Origin: Geodermatophilaceae bacterium URHA0031
GTDB lineage: Bacteria; Actinomycetota; Actinomycetes; Mycobacteriales; Geodermatophilaceae
NCBI GenBank assembly: GCA_000620205.1
Contig: JHVP01000001.1
Location: 62,001 to 126,000, forward strand
Direction of reading: 5' to 3'
DNA length: 64,000 nucleotides
The translations under genes were made by a program, and so were the position numbers. Positions 16,599 through 28,077 of the stretch are shown here, one piece after another (positions within the stretch are counted from its first letter, which is position 1; every line of letters begins with the position of its first letter). The notes under the pieces are model-generated. The model had not been told where the DNA came from, did no database searches, and worked only from the letters and a program-made list of their open reading frames with translations.

Positions 16599-18467
16599 GT
16601 GGACGACCTTCCCCGCTCCGTCGCCGACGGGCGACCGGCGCTGCTGCGCACCGCCCTGCTGCTCACCGGCGACCGCACCACCGCCGAGGAGCTGGTCCAG
16701 CGCGCGTTCACCCGGGTCCGCAGCCGTTCCGGCGACCCGCAGGCCGCCGTCCTGACCGCCGTGGTGCGCGGGGCCACCAGCCGGTGGGCCCGGCTCGGCC
16801 GCGCCGAGCAGGTCATCGAGGCGCTGCCCGACCCGTTCCGCCCGGCCGTCGCGCCGGACCAGGGCACCGACCTCGCACGGGCGCTGCGCGCGCTGCCGGC
16901 GCGCACCCGGGCCGCGGTCGTGCTGCGCTGGCACGACCGCCTCCCGGACGCCCGGATCGCCGACCTGCTGCGCTGCCCGGAGGCGGAGGTGGCCGCCGAG
17001 ACCGCCCGCGGGCTGGCGCAGCTGAGCCCGGCGCTCGAGCCCAGCGCCTTCGAGCGGGCCGCTCACGACGTCCCGGTCGAGCGGCGGCTGACCGACCAGC
17101 TGACCCGGCTCGCGAACGTGCCCGGGTCGTGGCGGCTGGACCCGGCCGCCGCCGTCGCCGACGTGCGGGCCCGCCGGGGCGGGGTCCGGCGACGGCTGGC
17201 CGGCGCCACCGTCGCAGCGGTCGCGGTGGTCGGCGTCGTCGTCCCGCTCGCCCGCTGGGCGCCCGATCCCCCGGCGCCCAGCGCCGCCGCGCCGTCCACC
17301 GCGCCGGCCGCCCCGTCGACGCCGGCCGTGCGCACCGCGCCGGTGCTGACCGGGCCGACCCGGGGCTCGCTGGCCGGCGACGCGGCCTTCCTCGACGCGG
17401 TGCGCTCGGTGGGCTGGGGCGCGCAGGAGCCCCCGCCGCCGGCCGACCGGGAGGTGGTGTTCGCCGCCGACACCCCGCACGGCCGGGTGGCGCTCGTGGT
17501 CGGCACCGTCCTGGAGGACTTCCGCGGCGTGTGGCTGACCGGACCGGTCGGCGCGGCCGCCGCGGACCTGGCGCCGCACCTGCCCGCCCAGCTCGGCCGG
17601 GACCGCCCGCTGGCCCTGCTGCTCGGCGGCCCGGGGGACGCGACGCTGGTCGTCGTCGCCGCGCCCGGCGACGCGGTCGCGGTGTCCGACCGGCTGATGA
17701 CCGGACCGCGCGGCACGGTCGGCCGCACCTACACCCCGGTGGAGGCCGCCGACGGGGTGGCCGTCGTGCCCGCCCGCACCACCTCGGTCGGCTCGGCGGT
17801 CAGCGTCCGGGTCGAGCGCGACGGCCAGGAGGTCTACCGCTCGGCCGCGGACCGGCCGGCCGCGGGCACGGTCGCGCCTCCGCCGGTCACCGGGCTGTCC
17901 CCGGTGCGCCCGGGGACACCGCCCGCCGACGGACACCTCGTGGACGCCGCCCTCCTCGACGTCGCGGTGCCGCTCGGCGTCGAGCCGGCCGGGCTGCAAC
18001 CGGACCTGCTGTGGTCGGCCGAGGTGTCGCTGGACCGGGGCACCGGCCAGGTGGCCGTCCTGGTCGCGCACAGCCCCGGCGGGGCGCTGGTGGTGACCAC
18101 CTGGGCCGGGGTGAACCGCGGCGCGGTCTCCTGCGGCGTGCAGACACCCCCCGGGACGACGGACGTCGACACCCTGACCGTCGCGCGGATCTGCGACGTC
18201 GCGCTGCCCGGCCTCGGCCAGACCGACGACGGCCGGTGGCTGGTGGTCACCGCGCCGCCGGCCGCCGCCTCGGCGCAGCTGCTCGGCAGCCACGGGCAGC
18301 TGCTCGGGCCGCTCCCGCTGACCGGCGGCGGCACGGTGGTCCCCCTCACCGACGGCGCCCGGTCGGTGCGCACGCTGGACGCGGCGGGCCGGTCGCTGGC
18401 CGAGACGCCGATCGCCCCGGTGCCGACCGAGCCGTTCGGTGACTTCGGGGCCGGCCCGGCACGCTGA
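16599..18467 (+). CDS. Membrane-anchored ECF sigma-like protein with large extracytoplasmic domain
   Basis: A 622-residue protein. Residues 10-60 resemble sigma-70 region 2 (LLRTALLLTGDRTTAEELVQRAF) and residues 90-140 resemble region 4 (LARALRALPARTRAAVVLRWHD, then an HTH-like stretch). One membrane segment lies near residues 198-220 (ATVAAVAVVGVVVPL). About 400 residues follow outside the membrane, starting with a Pro/Ala/Ser linker. The region 2 and 4 sequences are divergent. The GTG at 16599 follows GAGGAGGAC. A one-component sigma/anti-sigma-like sensor is the best guess; promoter recognition is not certain. Confidence 0.6.
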   Translation: MDDLPRSVADGRPALLRTALLLTGDRTTAEELVQRAFTRVRSRSGDPQAAVLTAVVRGATSRWARLGRAEQVIEALPDPFRPAVAPDQGTDLARALRALPARTRAAVVLRWHDRLPDARIADLLRCPEAEVAAETARGLAQLSPALEPSAFERAAHDVPVERRLTDQLTRLANVPGSWRLDPAAAVADVRARRGGVRRRLAGATVAAVAVVGVVVPLARWAPDPPAPSAAAPSTAPAAPSTPAVRTAPVLTGPTRGSLAGDAAFLDAVRSVGWGAQEPPPPADREVVFAADTPHGRVALVVGTVLEDFRGVWLTGPVGAAAADLAPHLPAQLGRDRPLALLLGGPGDATLVVVAAPGDAVAVSDRLMTGPRGTVGRTYTPVEAADGVAVVPARTTSVGSAVSVRVERDGQEVYRSAADRPAAGTVAPPPVTGLSPVRPGTPPADGHLVDAALLDVAVPLGVEPAGLQPDLLWSAEVSLDRGTGQVAVLVAHSPGGALVVTTWAGVNRGAVSCGVQTPPGTTDVDTLTVARICDVALPGLGQTDDGRWLVVTAPPAAASAQLLGSHGQLLGPLPLTGGGTVVPLTDGARSVRTLDAAGRSLAETPIAPVPTEPFGDFGAGPAR

Positions 18468-18490
18468 GCCGCTCCGCGGCCCCGCGGGGG

Positions 18491-18883
18491 TCAGAATGCC
18501 TCGCCGGTCCGCCAGGGCATCTGCTGCAGGGTCAGGGTGTTGCCGTCCGGGTCCTCGATCGAGGCGTAGAGCACGCCGCCGCCGACGTCGGTGACCGCGC
18601 CGACGTCGACGCCCCGGTCGACCAGCTCGGCCCGGGCCGCCGCGATGTCGGCCACGACCAGGTGCAGCCCGCGGATCGACCCGGGCGGCGCCTCGTACAC
18701 CCCGAGGCCGGTCCCCAGGCCGATCGAGCAGGCCGAGCCCGGCGGGGTCAGCTGCACCACCCGCACCCCGTCGGCCGGGCGGACGTCGACGTCGACGGCG
18801 AACCCCAGCTGCCCGGCGTAGAAGGCCAGCGCCCGGTCGACGTCGGTGACCGGGACCGGCACCAGTTCCAGCTTCATCTGCAT
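18491..18883 (-). CDS. VOC (glyoxalase/dioxygenase superfamily) protein
   Basis: A 130-residue protein with the paired beta-alpha-beta-beta-beta modules of the VOC superfamily: VPVTDVDRALAFYAGQLGF at the start, IRGLHLVVADIAAARAEL in the middle and SIEDPDGNTLTLQQ at the end. It is single-domain and cytosolic and probably dimeric. The ATG follows AGAGGAGCACGTC. It is divergent from the IclR gene. Substrate unknown; resistance protein, lyase or epimerase roles are all possible in this family. Confidence 0.8.
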   Translation of the reverse strand: MQMKLELVPVPVTDVDRALAFYAGQLGFAVDVDVRPADGVRVVQLTPPGSACSIGLGTGLGVYEAPPGSIRGLHLVVADIAAARAELVDRGVDVGAVTDVGGGVLYASIEDPDGNTLTLQQMPWRTGEAF

Positions 18884-18941
18884 GACGTGCTCCTCTGCAC
18901 CGTGCGGCACCACTCCGGCCGGGCCCGCGGGGTCCGAACAC

Positions 18942-18955
18942 TAGGCTGCCCGCCG
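18942..18955 (+). promoter_or_regulatory. Leaderless -10 element of the IclR gene
   Basis: TAGGCT (TANNNT pattern) ends seven bases before the GTG at 18955, with no ribosome site between, consistent with a leaderless transcript. Confidence 0.5.
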
Positions 18956-19761
18956 TGCCGGACCCGGTGACCGACCAGCGCGGACCCCAGCGCGCCGGGG
19001 TGCCCGCCGCCGCCCAGGTGCTGGCGCTGCTGCAGGCGCTGGCCCGGCAGCCCGGCGCGGTGCCGGCCGCCACCCTGGCCCGCGACCTCGGCCTCCCGCG
19101 GTCCACGACCTACGCCCTGCTCGCCGAGCTGGTGCACGCCGGCTTCGCCGTGCACCTGCCCGAGGAGCGGCGCTACGGGCTGGGAGTGAGCGGGTTCGAG
19201 ATCGGCAGCGCGTACTCCCGGCAGGAGCCGCTGGCCCGGCTGGCGCGCCCGGTGCTGGCCCGGCTGGTCGACGCGGTCGGCCACTCCGCGCACCTGGCCG
19301 TGCTGCACGGCCGGGAGGTGCTCTACGTCGTCGAGCAGCGCGCTCCGGGCCGCCCGCCGCTGGTCACCGACGTGGGCGTCCGGCTGCCCGCCCAGCTCAC
19401 CGCCAGCGGCCGCGCGCTGCTGGCCGACCTGCCGCCGGCCCAGGTCCGGGCGCTCTTCCCGGACGGGACCGCGTTCGTCGACCGGCACGGCTCCGGGCCC
19501 CGCCGGCTCTCCGAGCTGCGCCGGCTGCTGGCCGGCGTCCGCCGGGCCGGGCACGCCGAGGAGGACGGCGAGGTGACCCCCGGGTTCGCCTCGGTCGCCG
19601 CTGCGGTGCACGACCACGCCGCCCGGCCGGCGGCCGCCGTTGCGGTCACCTTCCCGGCCGAGGACGTCGACGAGGCCGGCCGCGGCGAGCTGGCCCGGAG
19701 GGTGGGCCGGGCCGCCGCGGAGCTGACCCGGCGGATCAACGGCCACCCGCCGCAGCGTTAG
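18955..19761 (+). CDS. IclR-family transcriptional regulator
   Basis: A 268-residue regulator. The N-terminal winged helix-turn-helix is at about residues 20-70 (ATLARDLGLPRSTTYALLAEL). The C-terminal effector domain (about 85-260) has the IclR-type LPAQLTASGRALLA segment and ends in an amphipathic helix. It starts leaderless. It lies about 640 bases before hutH on the same strand, with only the carbonic-anhydrase-like gene between, so control of the hut operon is plausible. It could equally act on the adjacent VOC gene or on itself. Confidence 0.88.
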   Translation: MPDPVTDQRGPQRAGVPAAAQVLALLQALARQPGAVPAATLARDLGLPRSTTYALLAELVHAGFAVHLPEERRYGLGVSGFEIGSAYSRQEPLARLARPVLARLVDAVGHSAHLAVLHGREVLYVVEQRAPGRPPLVTDVGVRLPAQLTASGRALLADLPPAQVRALFPDGTAFVDRHGSGPRRLSELRRLLAGVRRAGHAEEDGEVTPGFASVAAAVHDHAARPAAAVAVTFPAEDVDEAGRGELARRVGRAAAELTRRINGHPPQR

Positions 19762-19786
19762 GTCGGCTGCGCCTGCCCGGGGCGGG

Positions 19787-20311
19787 TCAGCCGACCTGCT
19801 CGACCCCGGCGGCGTGCCGGCGGGCCAGCTCCTGGTAGATCGACGGGTTGCCGTCGACCCAGCCGGCCGCCCCCGGTGACAGCGGCCCGCGCACCCGGGC
19901 GGGCGAGCCGAGGGCCAGCACCTCGTCGGGCACCTCGGCGTCCGGCGGCACCAGGCTGCCCGCCCCGATCAGCGCGCGGCGGCCGATCCGCGCACCGTCC
20001 TGCACGGTCGTGCCGTTCCCGATCAGCGCCTCGGCGCCGACGACCGCGCCGTGCACCACGCACAGGTGCCCGACGGTGGCGCCCGGGCCGATCTCGGTCA
20101 CCGGGTCGTCGCCGCCGTGGAGCACCGAGTTGTCCTGCACGTTGGCCCCGGCGCGCACCACGATCCGGCCGAAGTCGGCGCGCAGCACCACCCCGTACCA
20201 GATCGAGGCACCCGCCTCGACGACCACGTCGCCGACCAGGGTGGCCGTCGGCGCGACCCACGCCTCCGGGTGCACCTGCGGGGACCGGCCTTCGAAGGAG
20301 AACAGCGGCAT
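19787..20311 (-). CDS. Gamma carbonic anhydrase-like hexapeptide-repeat protein
   Basis: A 174-residue left-handed beta-helix protein. Repeated hexapeptides run from VAPTATLVGDVVVEAGASIW through GRIVVRAGANVQDNSVLHGG. Candidate zinc ligands are His in SVLHGG and the two His of GHLCVVHG, placed as in gamma-carbonic anhydrases of the YrdA/PaaY branch. It ends with a C-terminal helix (SIYQELARRHAAG). The ATG at 20311 is chosen over the upstream methionine codon because the fold starts right there. Catalytic activity in this branch is variable. Confidence 0.82.
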   Translation of the reverse strand: MPLFSFEGRSPQVHPEAWVAPTATLVGDVVVEAGASIWYGVVLRADFGRIVVRAGANVQDNSVLHGGDDPVTEIGPGATVGHLCVVHGAVVGAEALIGNGTTVQDGARIGRRALIGAGSLVPPDAEVPDEVLALGSPARVRGPLSPGAAGWVDGNPSIYQELARRHAAGVEQVG

Positions 20312-20397
20312 GGCCGGAGCGTAAGCGTCTGGGATACCGGACAGCACCGTGCGCGGAGGTCTGGTGGGCAGGTCGGCGCAGCGTGTGCGATGGGGGC

Positions 20398-21954
20398 ATG
20401 GACACGGCGCAGCTCATCGGCACGAAGCAGGTCGTCGTCGGCACGGGTCCGGTCACCCCCGCCGACGTCGTGCGGGTGGCCCGCGACGGCTGCGGGGTGC
20501 GGCTGGCCGCCGACGCGCTCGCCGCGATCACCGCCAGCCGCGCGGTCATCGACCGGCTGGCCGAGGACGACCGGCCGCACTACGGGGTCTCCACCGGCTT
20601 CGGCGCGCTGGCCACCCGGCACATCCCGGTCGCCCAGCGGTCCCAGCTGCAGCGCAGCCTGATCCGCTCGCACGCCGCCGGCTCGGGGCCGGAGGTGGAG
20701 CGCGAGGTCGTCCGGGCGCTGATGCTGCTGCGGCTGTCCACGCTGGCCACCGGCCGCACCGGTGTGCGACCGGAGACCGCCCGGGCCTACGCCGCCCTGC
20801 TGGACGCCGGGATCACCCCGACCGTGCACGAGTACGGCTCGCTGGGCTGCTCGGGCGACCTGGCCCCGCTGTCCGCGGCCGCGCTGGCGGTCATGGGCGA
20901 GGGCACGGTGCGCGACGCCGCCGGTGCCCTGCGCCCGGCCGCGGACGCGCTCGCCGACGCCGGCATCGCCCCGGTGCAGCTGGCCGAGAAGGAGGGCCTC
21001 GCGCTGGTCAACGGCACCGACGGGATGCTCGGCATGCTGCTGCTGGCGGTCGCCGACCTCCGCCGGCTGCTGGCCACCGCCGACGTCGCCGCCGCGATGA
21101 GCGTCGAGGCGCTGCTGGGCACCGACGCCGTGTTCGCCGCCGACCTCCAGGCGCTGCGCCCGCACCCCGGCCAGGCCGCCTCAGCGGCCAACCTGCGGGC
21201 GCTGCTGGCCGGCAGCGGCGTGATGGCCAGCCACCGCGGGCCGGAGTGCACCCGGGTGCAGGACGCCTACTCGCTGCGCTGCGCCCCGCAGGTGCACGGT
21301 GCCGCCCGGGACACCCTGGCCCACGCGGCGGCCGTCGCCGACCGCGAGCTCGCCGCCGCCGTCGACAACCCGGTGGTCACCCTCGACGGGCGGGTCGAGT
21401 CCAACGGCAACTTCCACGGCGCCCCGGTCGGCTACGTGCTCGACTTCCTGGCCATCACGGTGGCCGACGTGGCGAGCATGAGCGAGCGGCGCACCGACCG
21501 GTTCCTCGACGCCGCCCGCAGCCACGGGTTGCCGCCGTTCCTGGCGCACGACGCCGGCGTCGACTCCGGGCACATGATCGCCCAGTACACCGCCGCCGGG
21601 ATCGTCAGCGAGCTCAAGCGGCTCGCGGTGCCGGCCAGCGTCGACTCGATCCCCTCCTCGGCGATGCAGGAGGACCACGTGTCGATGGGCTGGCACGCCG
21701 CCCGCAAGCTGCGCCGCGCGCTCGACGGGCTGACCCGGGTGCTGGCGATCGAGGTGCTCACCGCCGCCCGGGCGCTGGACCTGCGGGCACCGCTGGCACC
21801 TGCCCCGGCCACCGGCGCGGTGCGGGACGCCGTCCGCGCCGCCGGGGTCCCCGGCCCCGGCCCGGACCGGCATCTCGCCCCCGAGATCGAGGCGGTGGTC
21901 GGGCTGGTGCAGTCCGGCGCCGTCGTCACCGCCACCCACCTGACCCTCAGCTGA
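20398..21954 (+). CDS. hutH: Histidine ammonia-lyase
   Basis: A 518-residue enzyme that converts histidine to urocanate and ammonia. The MIO-forming loop is [12 protein letters not shown] at residues 147-158, so the cofactor tripeptide is Cys151-Ser152-Gly153 instead of the common Ala-Ser-Gly. Other family landmarks are [12 protein letters not shown] near residue 60, ALVNGTDGM, and SNGNFHG. First gene of a five-gene operon. The ATG has a weak GGGGG site, and the gap to the divergent carbonic-anhydrase-like gene is 86 bases. Confidence 0.93.
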   Translation: MDTAQLIGTKQVVVGTGPVTPADVVRVARDGCGVRLAADALAAITASRAVIDRLAEDDRPHYGVSTGFGALATRHIPVAQRSQLQRSLIRSHAAGSGPEVEREVVRALMLLRLSTLATGRTGVRPETARAYAALLDAGITPTVHEYGSLGCSGDLAPLSAAALAVMGEGTVRDAAGALRPAADALADAGIAPVQLAEKEGLALVNGTDGMLGMLLLAVADLRRLLATADVAAAMSVEALLGTDAVFAADLQALRPHPGQAASAANLRALLAGSGVMASHRGPECTRVQDAYSLRCAPQVHGAARDTLAHAAAVADRELAAAVDNPVVTLDGRVESNGNFHGAPVGYVLDFLAITVADVASMSERRTDRFLDAARSHGLPPFLAHDAGVDSGHMIAQYTAAGIVSELKRLAVPASVDSIPSSAMQEDHVSMGWHAARKLRRALDGLTRVLAIEVLTAARALDLRAPLAPAPATGAVRDAVRAAGVPGPGPDRHLAPEIEAVVGLVQSGAVVTATHLTLS

Positions 21955-21965
21955 AGGAGATCACC

Positions 21966-23619
<1,654 letters not shown>

Positions 23620-23624
<5 letters not shown>

Positions 23625-23651
23625 GGGCCACGTTGGCCAACATGGCCCCTC
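23620..23651. repeat. Near-perfect palindrome at the hutU/M20 junction
   Basis: TGAGGGCCA, CG, TTGGCCAA, CA and TGGCCCCTCA form an inverted repeat centred on TTGG/CCAA, with one bulge and one mismatch. It covers the last codon of hutU and the possible starts of the next gene. No spacing loop is present, so it reads like an inserted palindromic element or an operator rather than a terminator. Confidence 0.6.
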
Positions 23652-24835
23652 AGGGGTTCCGTGCGATGTGGGCTGAGCTGGCCGAGGTCGGCCGGGACGG
23701 CGGCACCGGCGGGTACCGGAGGTTCGCCTGGACCCGCACCGACGCCGTCCTGCGGGAGTGGTTCACCGGGCAGGCGGAGGCCCGCGGGATGGACGTGGTG
23801 ACCGACCGGGCCGGGAACCTGTGGGCCTGGACGGTGGACCCCGACGCGCACGGGCCCGGGCTGGTGCTCGGCAGCCACCTGGACTCGGTCCCGGACGGCG
23901 GCGCGTTCGACGGCCCGCTGGGGGTGGTGTCCGCCTTCGCCGCGCTGGACCTGCTGCGCGCCGCCGGGCAGGAGCCGGCCCGCCCGCTGGGCATCGCCTG
24001 CTTCGGCGACGAGGAGGGCGCCCGGTTCGGCGTCGCCTGCGCCGGGTCCAAGCTGCTCACCGGCGCCCTGGACGCCGACCGGGCCCGCGGGCTGACCGAC
24101 GCCGAGGGCACGTCGATGGCCGAGGCGATGACGCAGGCCGGGTTCGACGCCGCCGCCGTCGGCCCGGACGAGGAGACGCTGCGCCGGATCGGCACCTTCG
24201 TCGAGCTGCACGTCGAGCAGGGCCGGGCGCTGGTCGACACCGGCGCCGCGGTCGGCGTGGCGTCCTCGATCTGGTCGCACGGCCGCTGGCGGCTGGACCT
24301 GCGCGGTCGGGCGGACCACGCGGGCACCACCCGGCTGGCCGACCGCGACGACCCGATGCTCGCGCTGGCCGCCGCGGTGCAGGAGGCGCGGGCGGCGGCC
24401 GAGCGGGCCGGCACGGTGGCCACCATCGGCAAGCTCGCCGTCGCACCCAACGGGGTCAACGCGATCCCCTCGTCGGTCACCGCCTGGCTGGACGCCCGCG
24501 GCGACGAGGCCGACGTCCGGACGGTGGTCGCCGAGGTCGGGGCCGCGGCCGGGGTGATCCCCGTCGAGGAGTCCTGGACCGGGCCGACCGTCTTCGACGC
24601 CGGGCTGCGGGACCGGCTGGCCGCGGCACTGGGCACCGACGGCGTCCCGGCGCCGGTGCTGCCGACCGGGGCCGGCCACGACGCCGGCATCCTCGCCGCC
24701 GCCGGCGTGCCGACCGCGATGCTCTTCGTCCGCAACCCGACCGGGGTCTCGCACTCCCCCGCCGAGCACGCCGAGGAGGCCGACTGCCTGGCCGGGGTCG
24801 CCGCCCTGGCCCGCGTGGTGCAGGAGCTCGGGTGA
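23642..24835 (+). CDS. M20-family amidohydrolase in hut operon (allantoate amidohydrolase/carbamoylase-like)
   Basis: A 397-residue dizinc M20 hydrolase of the N-carbamoyl amino acid/allantoate amidohydrolase branch. Metal ligands are visible in GSHLDSV, GGAFDGPLGV, FGDEEGARF, ELHVEQG and the final SHSPAE. The N-terminal AELAEVGRDGGTGGYRRFAWT is family-typical. It sits between hutU and hutF, and no HutG-type N-formylglutamate deformylase is in the cluster, so deformylation of N-formylglutamate is the likely job (inference). The start is uncertain: GTG at 23621 (coupled to hutU) and ATG at 23666 are alternatives. Confidence 0.82.
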   Translation: MAPQGFRAMWAELAEVGRDGGTGGYRRFAWTRTDAVLREWFTGQAEARGMDVVTDRAGNLWAWTVDPDAHGPGLVLGSHLDSVPDGGAFDGPLGVVSAFAALDLLRAAGQEPARPLGIACFGDEEGARFGVACAGSKLLTGALDADRARGLTDAEGTSMAEAMTQAGFDAAAVGPDEETLRRIGTFVELHVEQGRALVDTGAAVGVASSIWSHGRWRLDLRGRADHAGTTRLADRDDPMLALAAAVQEARAAAERAGTVATIGKLAVAPNGVNAIPSSVTAWLDARGDEADVRTVVAEVGAAAGVIPVEESWTGPTVFDAGLRDRLAAALGTDGVPAPVLPTGAGHDAGILAAAGVPTAMLFVRNPTGVSHSPAEHAEEADCLAGVAALARVVQELG

Positions 24836-26133
24836 CCAGCTTCTGGTGCGCGTCCGCGTGGCTCGACGCGCCCACCGACGGCGTGCGGGTGACGACGGCC
24901 GAGGGCGTCATCACCGCCGTCGAGGTCGGCCCCGCGCGACCCGGTGACTCCCGGCTGGGAGGGCTGGTGCTGCCCGGGCTGGCCGACGCCCACTCGCACG
25001 CCTTCCACCGCGCGCTGCGCGGCCGCACCAACGGCGGGAGCGGCAGCTTCTGGACCTGGCGCCGGCAGATGTACGCCGTCGCCGCCCGGCTGGACCCGGA
25101 CTCGTACCTCGCGCTCGCCCGGGCCACCTACGCCGAGCTGGCGCTGGCCGGCGTCACCTGCGTCGGCGAGTTCTCCTACCTGCACCACCCGGCCGGCGGC
25201 GGCCGGTACGCCGACCCCAACGCCATGTCCGAGGCGCTGGTCCAGGCCGCGTCCGACGCCGGGGTGCGGCTCACCCTGCTCGACACCTGCTACCTCACCG
25301 GCGGACCGGACGGCGCCCCGCTGGACGACGTGCAGCAGCGCTTCTCCGATGGCGACGCCGACGCCTGGGCCGCCCGGGTGGCCGCTCTCCCCCAGCGCCC
25401 CGGCCTGCGGGTCGGCGCGGCGGTGCACTCGGTGCGCGCCGTCCCGGCCGACCAGCTGGCCACCGTGGCCGCGGCCGCGCAGGGCCGGCCGCTGCACGTG
25501 CACCTGTCCGAGCAGCCCGCGGAGAACGAGGCCGCGCTGGCCGCGACCGGCCGGACGCCGACGGCGCTGCTCGCCGAGCACGGCGTGCTCGGCCCGGGCA
25601 CCACCGCCGTGCACGCCGTCCACCTGACCGACGACGACGTCGGCACGCTCGCCGCCACCGGCACCGGGGTGTGTGCCTGCCCGAGCACCGAGGCCGACCT
25701 GGCCGACGGCACCGGACCGTTCCGCCGGCTGGCCGACGCCGGGGTGCCGCTGTGCCTGGGCAGCGACCAGCACGTCCGCGGCGACCTGCTGGGCGAGGCC
25801 AGGGCGCTGGAGGAGCACCAGCGGCTGGTCTCCGGCGAGCGCGGCCGGTTCACCCCCGCCGAGCTGGTGACCGCGCTCACCGCTGCCGGCCACCGCGCGC
25901 TGGGCTGGCCGGACGCCGGGCGGATCGCCGTGGGGCAGCGGGCCGACCTGGTCGCCGTCCGGCCGGACTCGGTGCGCACGGCGGGTTGCGCGCCGGCCGA
26001 GCTGCCGCTGGTCGCCACCGCGGCCGACGTCGACACGGTGGTGGTCGGCGGCCGGGTCGTGGTCCAGGACGGGCGGCACGCGCTCGGCGACGTCGGTGCG
26101 CTGCTGACCGCGGCGATCGGGGCAGTGGCATGA
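24832..26133 (+). CDS. hutF: Formimidoylglutamate deiminase
   Basis: A 433-residue amidohydrolase that converts N-formimidoyl-L-glutamate to N-formylglutamate and ammonia. The metal site is seen in [17 protein letters not shown] near residues 47-60, HVHLSEQ near 224, HAVHLTD, and [11 protein letters not shown]. The pattern [12 protein letters not shown] near residue 68 is characteristic of HutF. The GTG start overlaps the previous stop as GTGA, and the end overlaps hutI as ATGA. Its presence fixes the pathway as the four-plus-one step route that releases formate rather than formamide. Confidence 0.93.
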   Translation: MTSFWCASAWLDAPTDGVRVTTAEGVITAVEVGPARPGDSRLGGLVLPGLADAHSHAFHRALRGRTNGGSGSFWTWRRQMYAVAARLDPDSYLALARATYAELALAGVTCVGEFSYLHHPAGGGRYADPNAMSEALVQAASDAGVRLTLLDTCYLTGGPDGAPLDDVQQRFSDGDADAWAARVAALPQRPGLRVGAAVHSVRAVPADQLATVAAAAQGRPLHVHLSEQPAENEAALAATGRTPTALLAEHGVLGPGTTAVHAVHLTDDDVGTLAATGTGVCACPSTEADLADGTGPFRRLADAGVPLCLGSDQHVRGDLLGEARALEEHQRLVSGERGRFTPAELVTALTAAGHRALGWPDAGRIAVGQRADLVAVRPDSVRTAGCAPAELPLVATAADVDTVVVGGRVVVQDGRHALGDVGALLTAAIGAVA

Positions 26134-27281
26134 GCACACTGGTCACCGGGATCTCCGAGCTGGTCACCAACGACCCGTCGCTCGGGCCCGGGCGGCTGGG
26201 CACGGTGACCGACGCCGCGCTCGTGGTCGCCGACGGGTCGATCGCGTGGGTCGGCCCGGCCGCGGCCGCACCCGACACCGACCGGCGGGTGGACCTGGCC
26301 GGGCGCGCCGTGGTGCCGGGGTTCGTCGACAGCCACGCGCACCTGGTCTTCGCCGGCGACCGGGCCGCGGAGTTCCAGGCCAGGATGACCGGTGCTCGCT
26401 ACGACGGCGGCGGGATCGCCTCGACGGTCGCGGCGACCCGGGCGGCGACCGACGCGCAGCTGCGGGCCCGGCTGACCGCCCTGGTCGCGGAGATGCGCGC
26501 CCAGGGGACGACGACCGTGGAGGTGAAGAGCGGGTACGGGCTCACCGTCGCCGACGAGGCCCGCAGCCTGCGGCTGGCCGCCGAGGTCACCCCGGAGACG
26601 ACGTTCCTCGGCGCGCACGTGGTCCCGCCCGGGGCCGACCGGGCGGACTACCTGGCGCTGGTGACCGGCCCGATGCTCGCCGCCTGCGCCCCGCACGCCC
26701 GGTGGGCCGACGTCTTCTGCGAGCCGGCCTCCCCGCACGCCTTCGACGGCGACGAGGCCCGCGCCGTGCTGACCGCCGGCCGGGCCGCCGGGCTGGAGCT
26801 GCGGGTGCACGCCAACCAGCTGTCGGCCGGCCCCGGCGTGCAGCTGGCGGTGGAGCTCGACGCGGCCAGCGCCGACCACTGCACCCACCTCGCCGCCGCC
26901 GACGTCGACGCGCTCGCCGGCGGCAGGACGGTGGCGACCCTGCTGCCCGGCGTGGAGTTCTCCACCCGCTCGCCCTACCCGGACGCCCGGGCGCTGCTGG
27001 CGGCCGGGGTGACCGTCGCGCTGGCCACCGACTGCAACCCCGGCAGCTGCTTCACCTCGTCGATGGCCTTCTGCCTGGCGCTGGCGGTGCGCGAGATGGC
27101 GATGTCCCCGGCCGAGGCGCTGTGGTCGGCGACCGCGGGCGGTGCGGCGGCGTTGCGGCGGACCGACGTCGGGCACCTGGGCGTCGGGGCCCGGGCCGAC
27201 CTCGCCGTCGTCGACGCGCCGTCCTGGCTGCACCTGGCCTACCGCCCCGGCGTTCCGCTGGTGCGCACGCTCGAGCTCTGA
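26130..27281 (+). CDS. hutI: Imidazolonepropionase
   Basis: A 383-residue amidohydrolase that opens imidazolone propionate to formimidoylglutamate. Metal and substrate residues lie in [21 protein letters not shown] near residue 68, [26 protein letters not shown], and ATDCNPGSC. The last is the HutI-type aspartate region. It is the final gene of the operon, starting with an ATGA overlap with hutF. A palindromic repeat element lies eight bases past the stop and may end transcription of both this gene and the convergent DUF72 gene. Confidence 0.94.
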   Translation: MSTLVTGISELVTNDPSLGPGRLGTVTDAALVVADGSIAWVGPAAAAPDTDRRVDLAGRAVVPGFVDSHAHLVFAGDRAAEFQARMTGARYDGGGIASTVAATRAATDAQLRARLTALVAEMRAQGTTTVEVKSGYGLTVADEARSLRLAAEVTPETTFLGAHVVPPGADRADYLALVTGPMLAACAPHARWADVFCEPASPHAFDGDEARAVLTAGRAAGLELRVHANQLSAGPGVQLAVELDAASADHCTHLAAADVDALAGGRTVATLLPGVEFSTRSPYPDARALLAAGVTVALATDCNPGSCFTSSMAFCLALAVREMAMSPAEALWSATAGGAAALRRTDVGHLGVGARADLAVVDAPSWLHLAYRPGVPLVRTLEL

Positions 27282-27288
27282 CCCTTCG

Positions 27289-27335
27289 GCGGTTTCGCGC
27301 GCGAAAGTACGCGCGGTTCGCGCGCGGGACCGCGG
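27289..27335. repeat. GCGGTTTCGCGCGCGAAA palindromic element, copy 1
   Basis: The gap between the convergent hutI and DUF72 genes holds GCGGTTTCGCGCGCGAAA (27289-27306), whose core TTTCGCGCGCGAAA is perfectly self-complementary. It is followed by a second, partly matching GCGCGGTTCGCGCGCGG and closed by ACCGC pairing with the opening GCGGT. The identical 18-mer recurs at 57566 and, with one change, at 31191. It may serve as a two-way terminator. Confidence 0.6.
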
Positions 27336-27342
27336 AGGGGCA

Positions 27343-28065
27343 CTAGATGAGTGCCCGCAGCTCCTCGGCGTTGCGGACGGCGTGGCCGTACCCGTCGTTG
27401 TTGAAGTAGACGTAGACGTCGCGGCCGGCGCCGGACCACTCGCGCACCCGGTCGGCCCACCACCGCAGGTCGTCGGTCGGGTAGGAGCCGGCGTAGAGGT
27501 GGGCGTCGTCGGGCCCGTGCAGGCGCACGTAGACGAAGGGTGCCGTGGCGCGCAGCACGCACGGCAGCCCGGCGCCGCTCATCACGGTGTAGGCGGCGCC
27601 GTGCCGCTCGAGCAGCGCGTACACCGCTTCGTCGTGCCAGCTGGGGTGCCGAAACTCGACCGCCACCCGCATCCAGCCGGGCAGCAGGCCGAGGAACCAG
27701 TCCAGCCGGGCGTCGTCGCGGGCGTGCGCGGGGTGCAGCTGGACCAGCAGCACGGCCCGCTTGTCGCCCAGCTCGTGCCAGCAGGCCACCAGCCGGTCGA
27801 CCCACACCTCCGGCGCGTACAGCCGCTTGGCGTGGGTCAGCCCGCGCGGGGCCTTGACCGACAGCTGGAACCCCGGGGGCAGCCGGCGCCGCCAGCTCGC
27901 GAACGTCGCCGTCCGCGGCCAGCGGTAGAAGCTGGCGTTGAGCTCGACGGTGCCGAAGCGCCGCACGTAGTGCGCCAGCCGGTCCCGGGGCGGCGTGCCC
28001 GGTGGGTACAGCACGCCGTCCCAGTGGTCGTAGCTCCAGCCCGACGTCCCGACGTGGACCGTCAT
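27343..28065 (-). CDS. DUF72 family protein (YecE-like)
   Basis: A 240-residue TIM-barrel-like protein of the DUF72/YecE family. It is recognised by the start VGTSGWSYDHWDGVLYP, VELNASFYRWP near residue 40, LSVKAPRGLTHAKRL, the LLVQLHP strand, AVEFRHPSWHDE, and the final VYVYFNNDGYGHAVRNA. Length is normal for the family. No enzyme activity is established for it. Convergent with hutI and 12 bases downstream of the four-CSD gene on the minus strand, so it may be read from the same promoter. Confidence 0.88.
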   Translation of the reverse strand: MTVHVGTSGWSYDHWDGVLYPPGTPPRDRLAHYVRRFGTVELNASFYRWPRTATFASWRRRLPPGFQLSVKAPRGLTHAKRLYAPEVWVDRLVACWHELGDKRAVLLVQLHPAHARDDARLDWFLGLLPGWMRVAVEFRHPSWHDEAVYALLERHGAAYTVMSGAGLPCVLRATAPFVYVRLHGPDDAHLYAGSYPTDDLRWWADRVREWSGAGRDVYVYFNNDGYGHAVRNAEELRALI

Positions 28066-28077
28066 GCCGCGCTCAGG

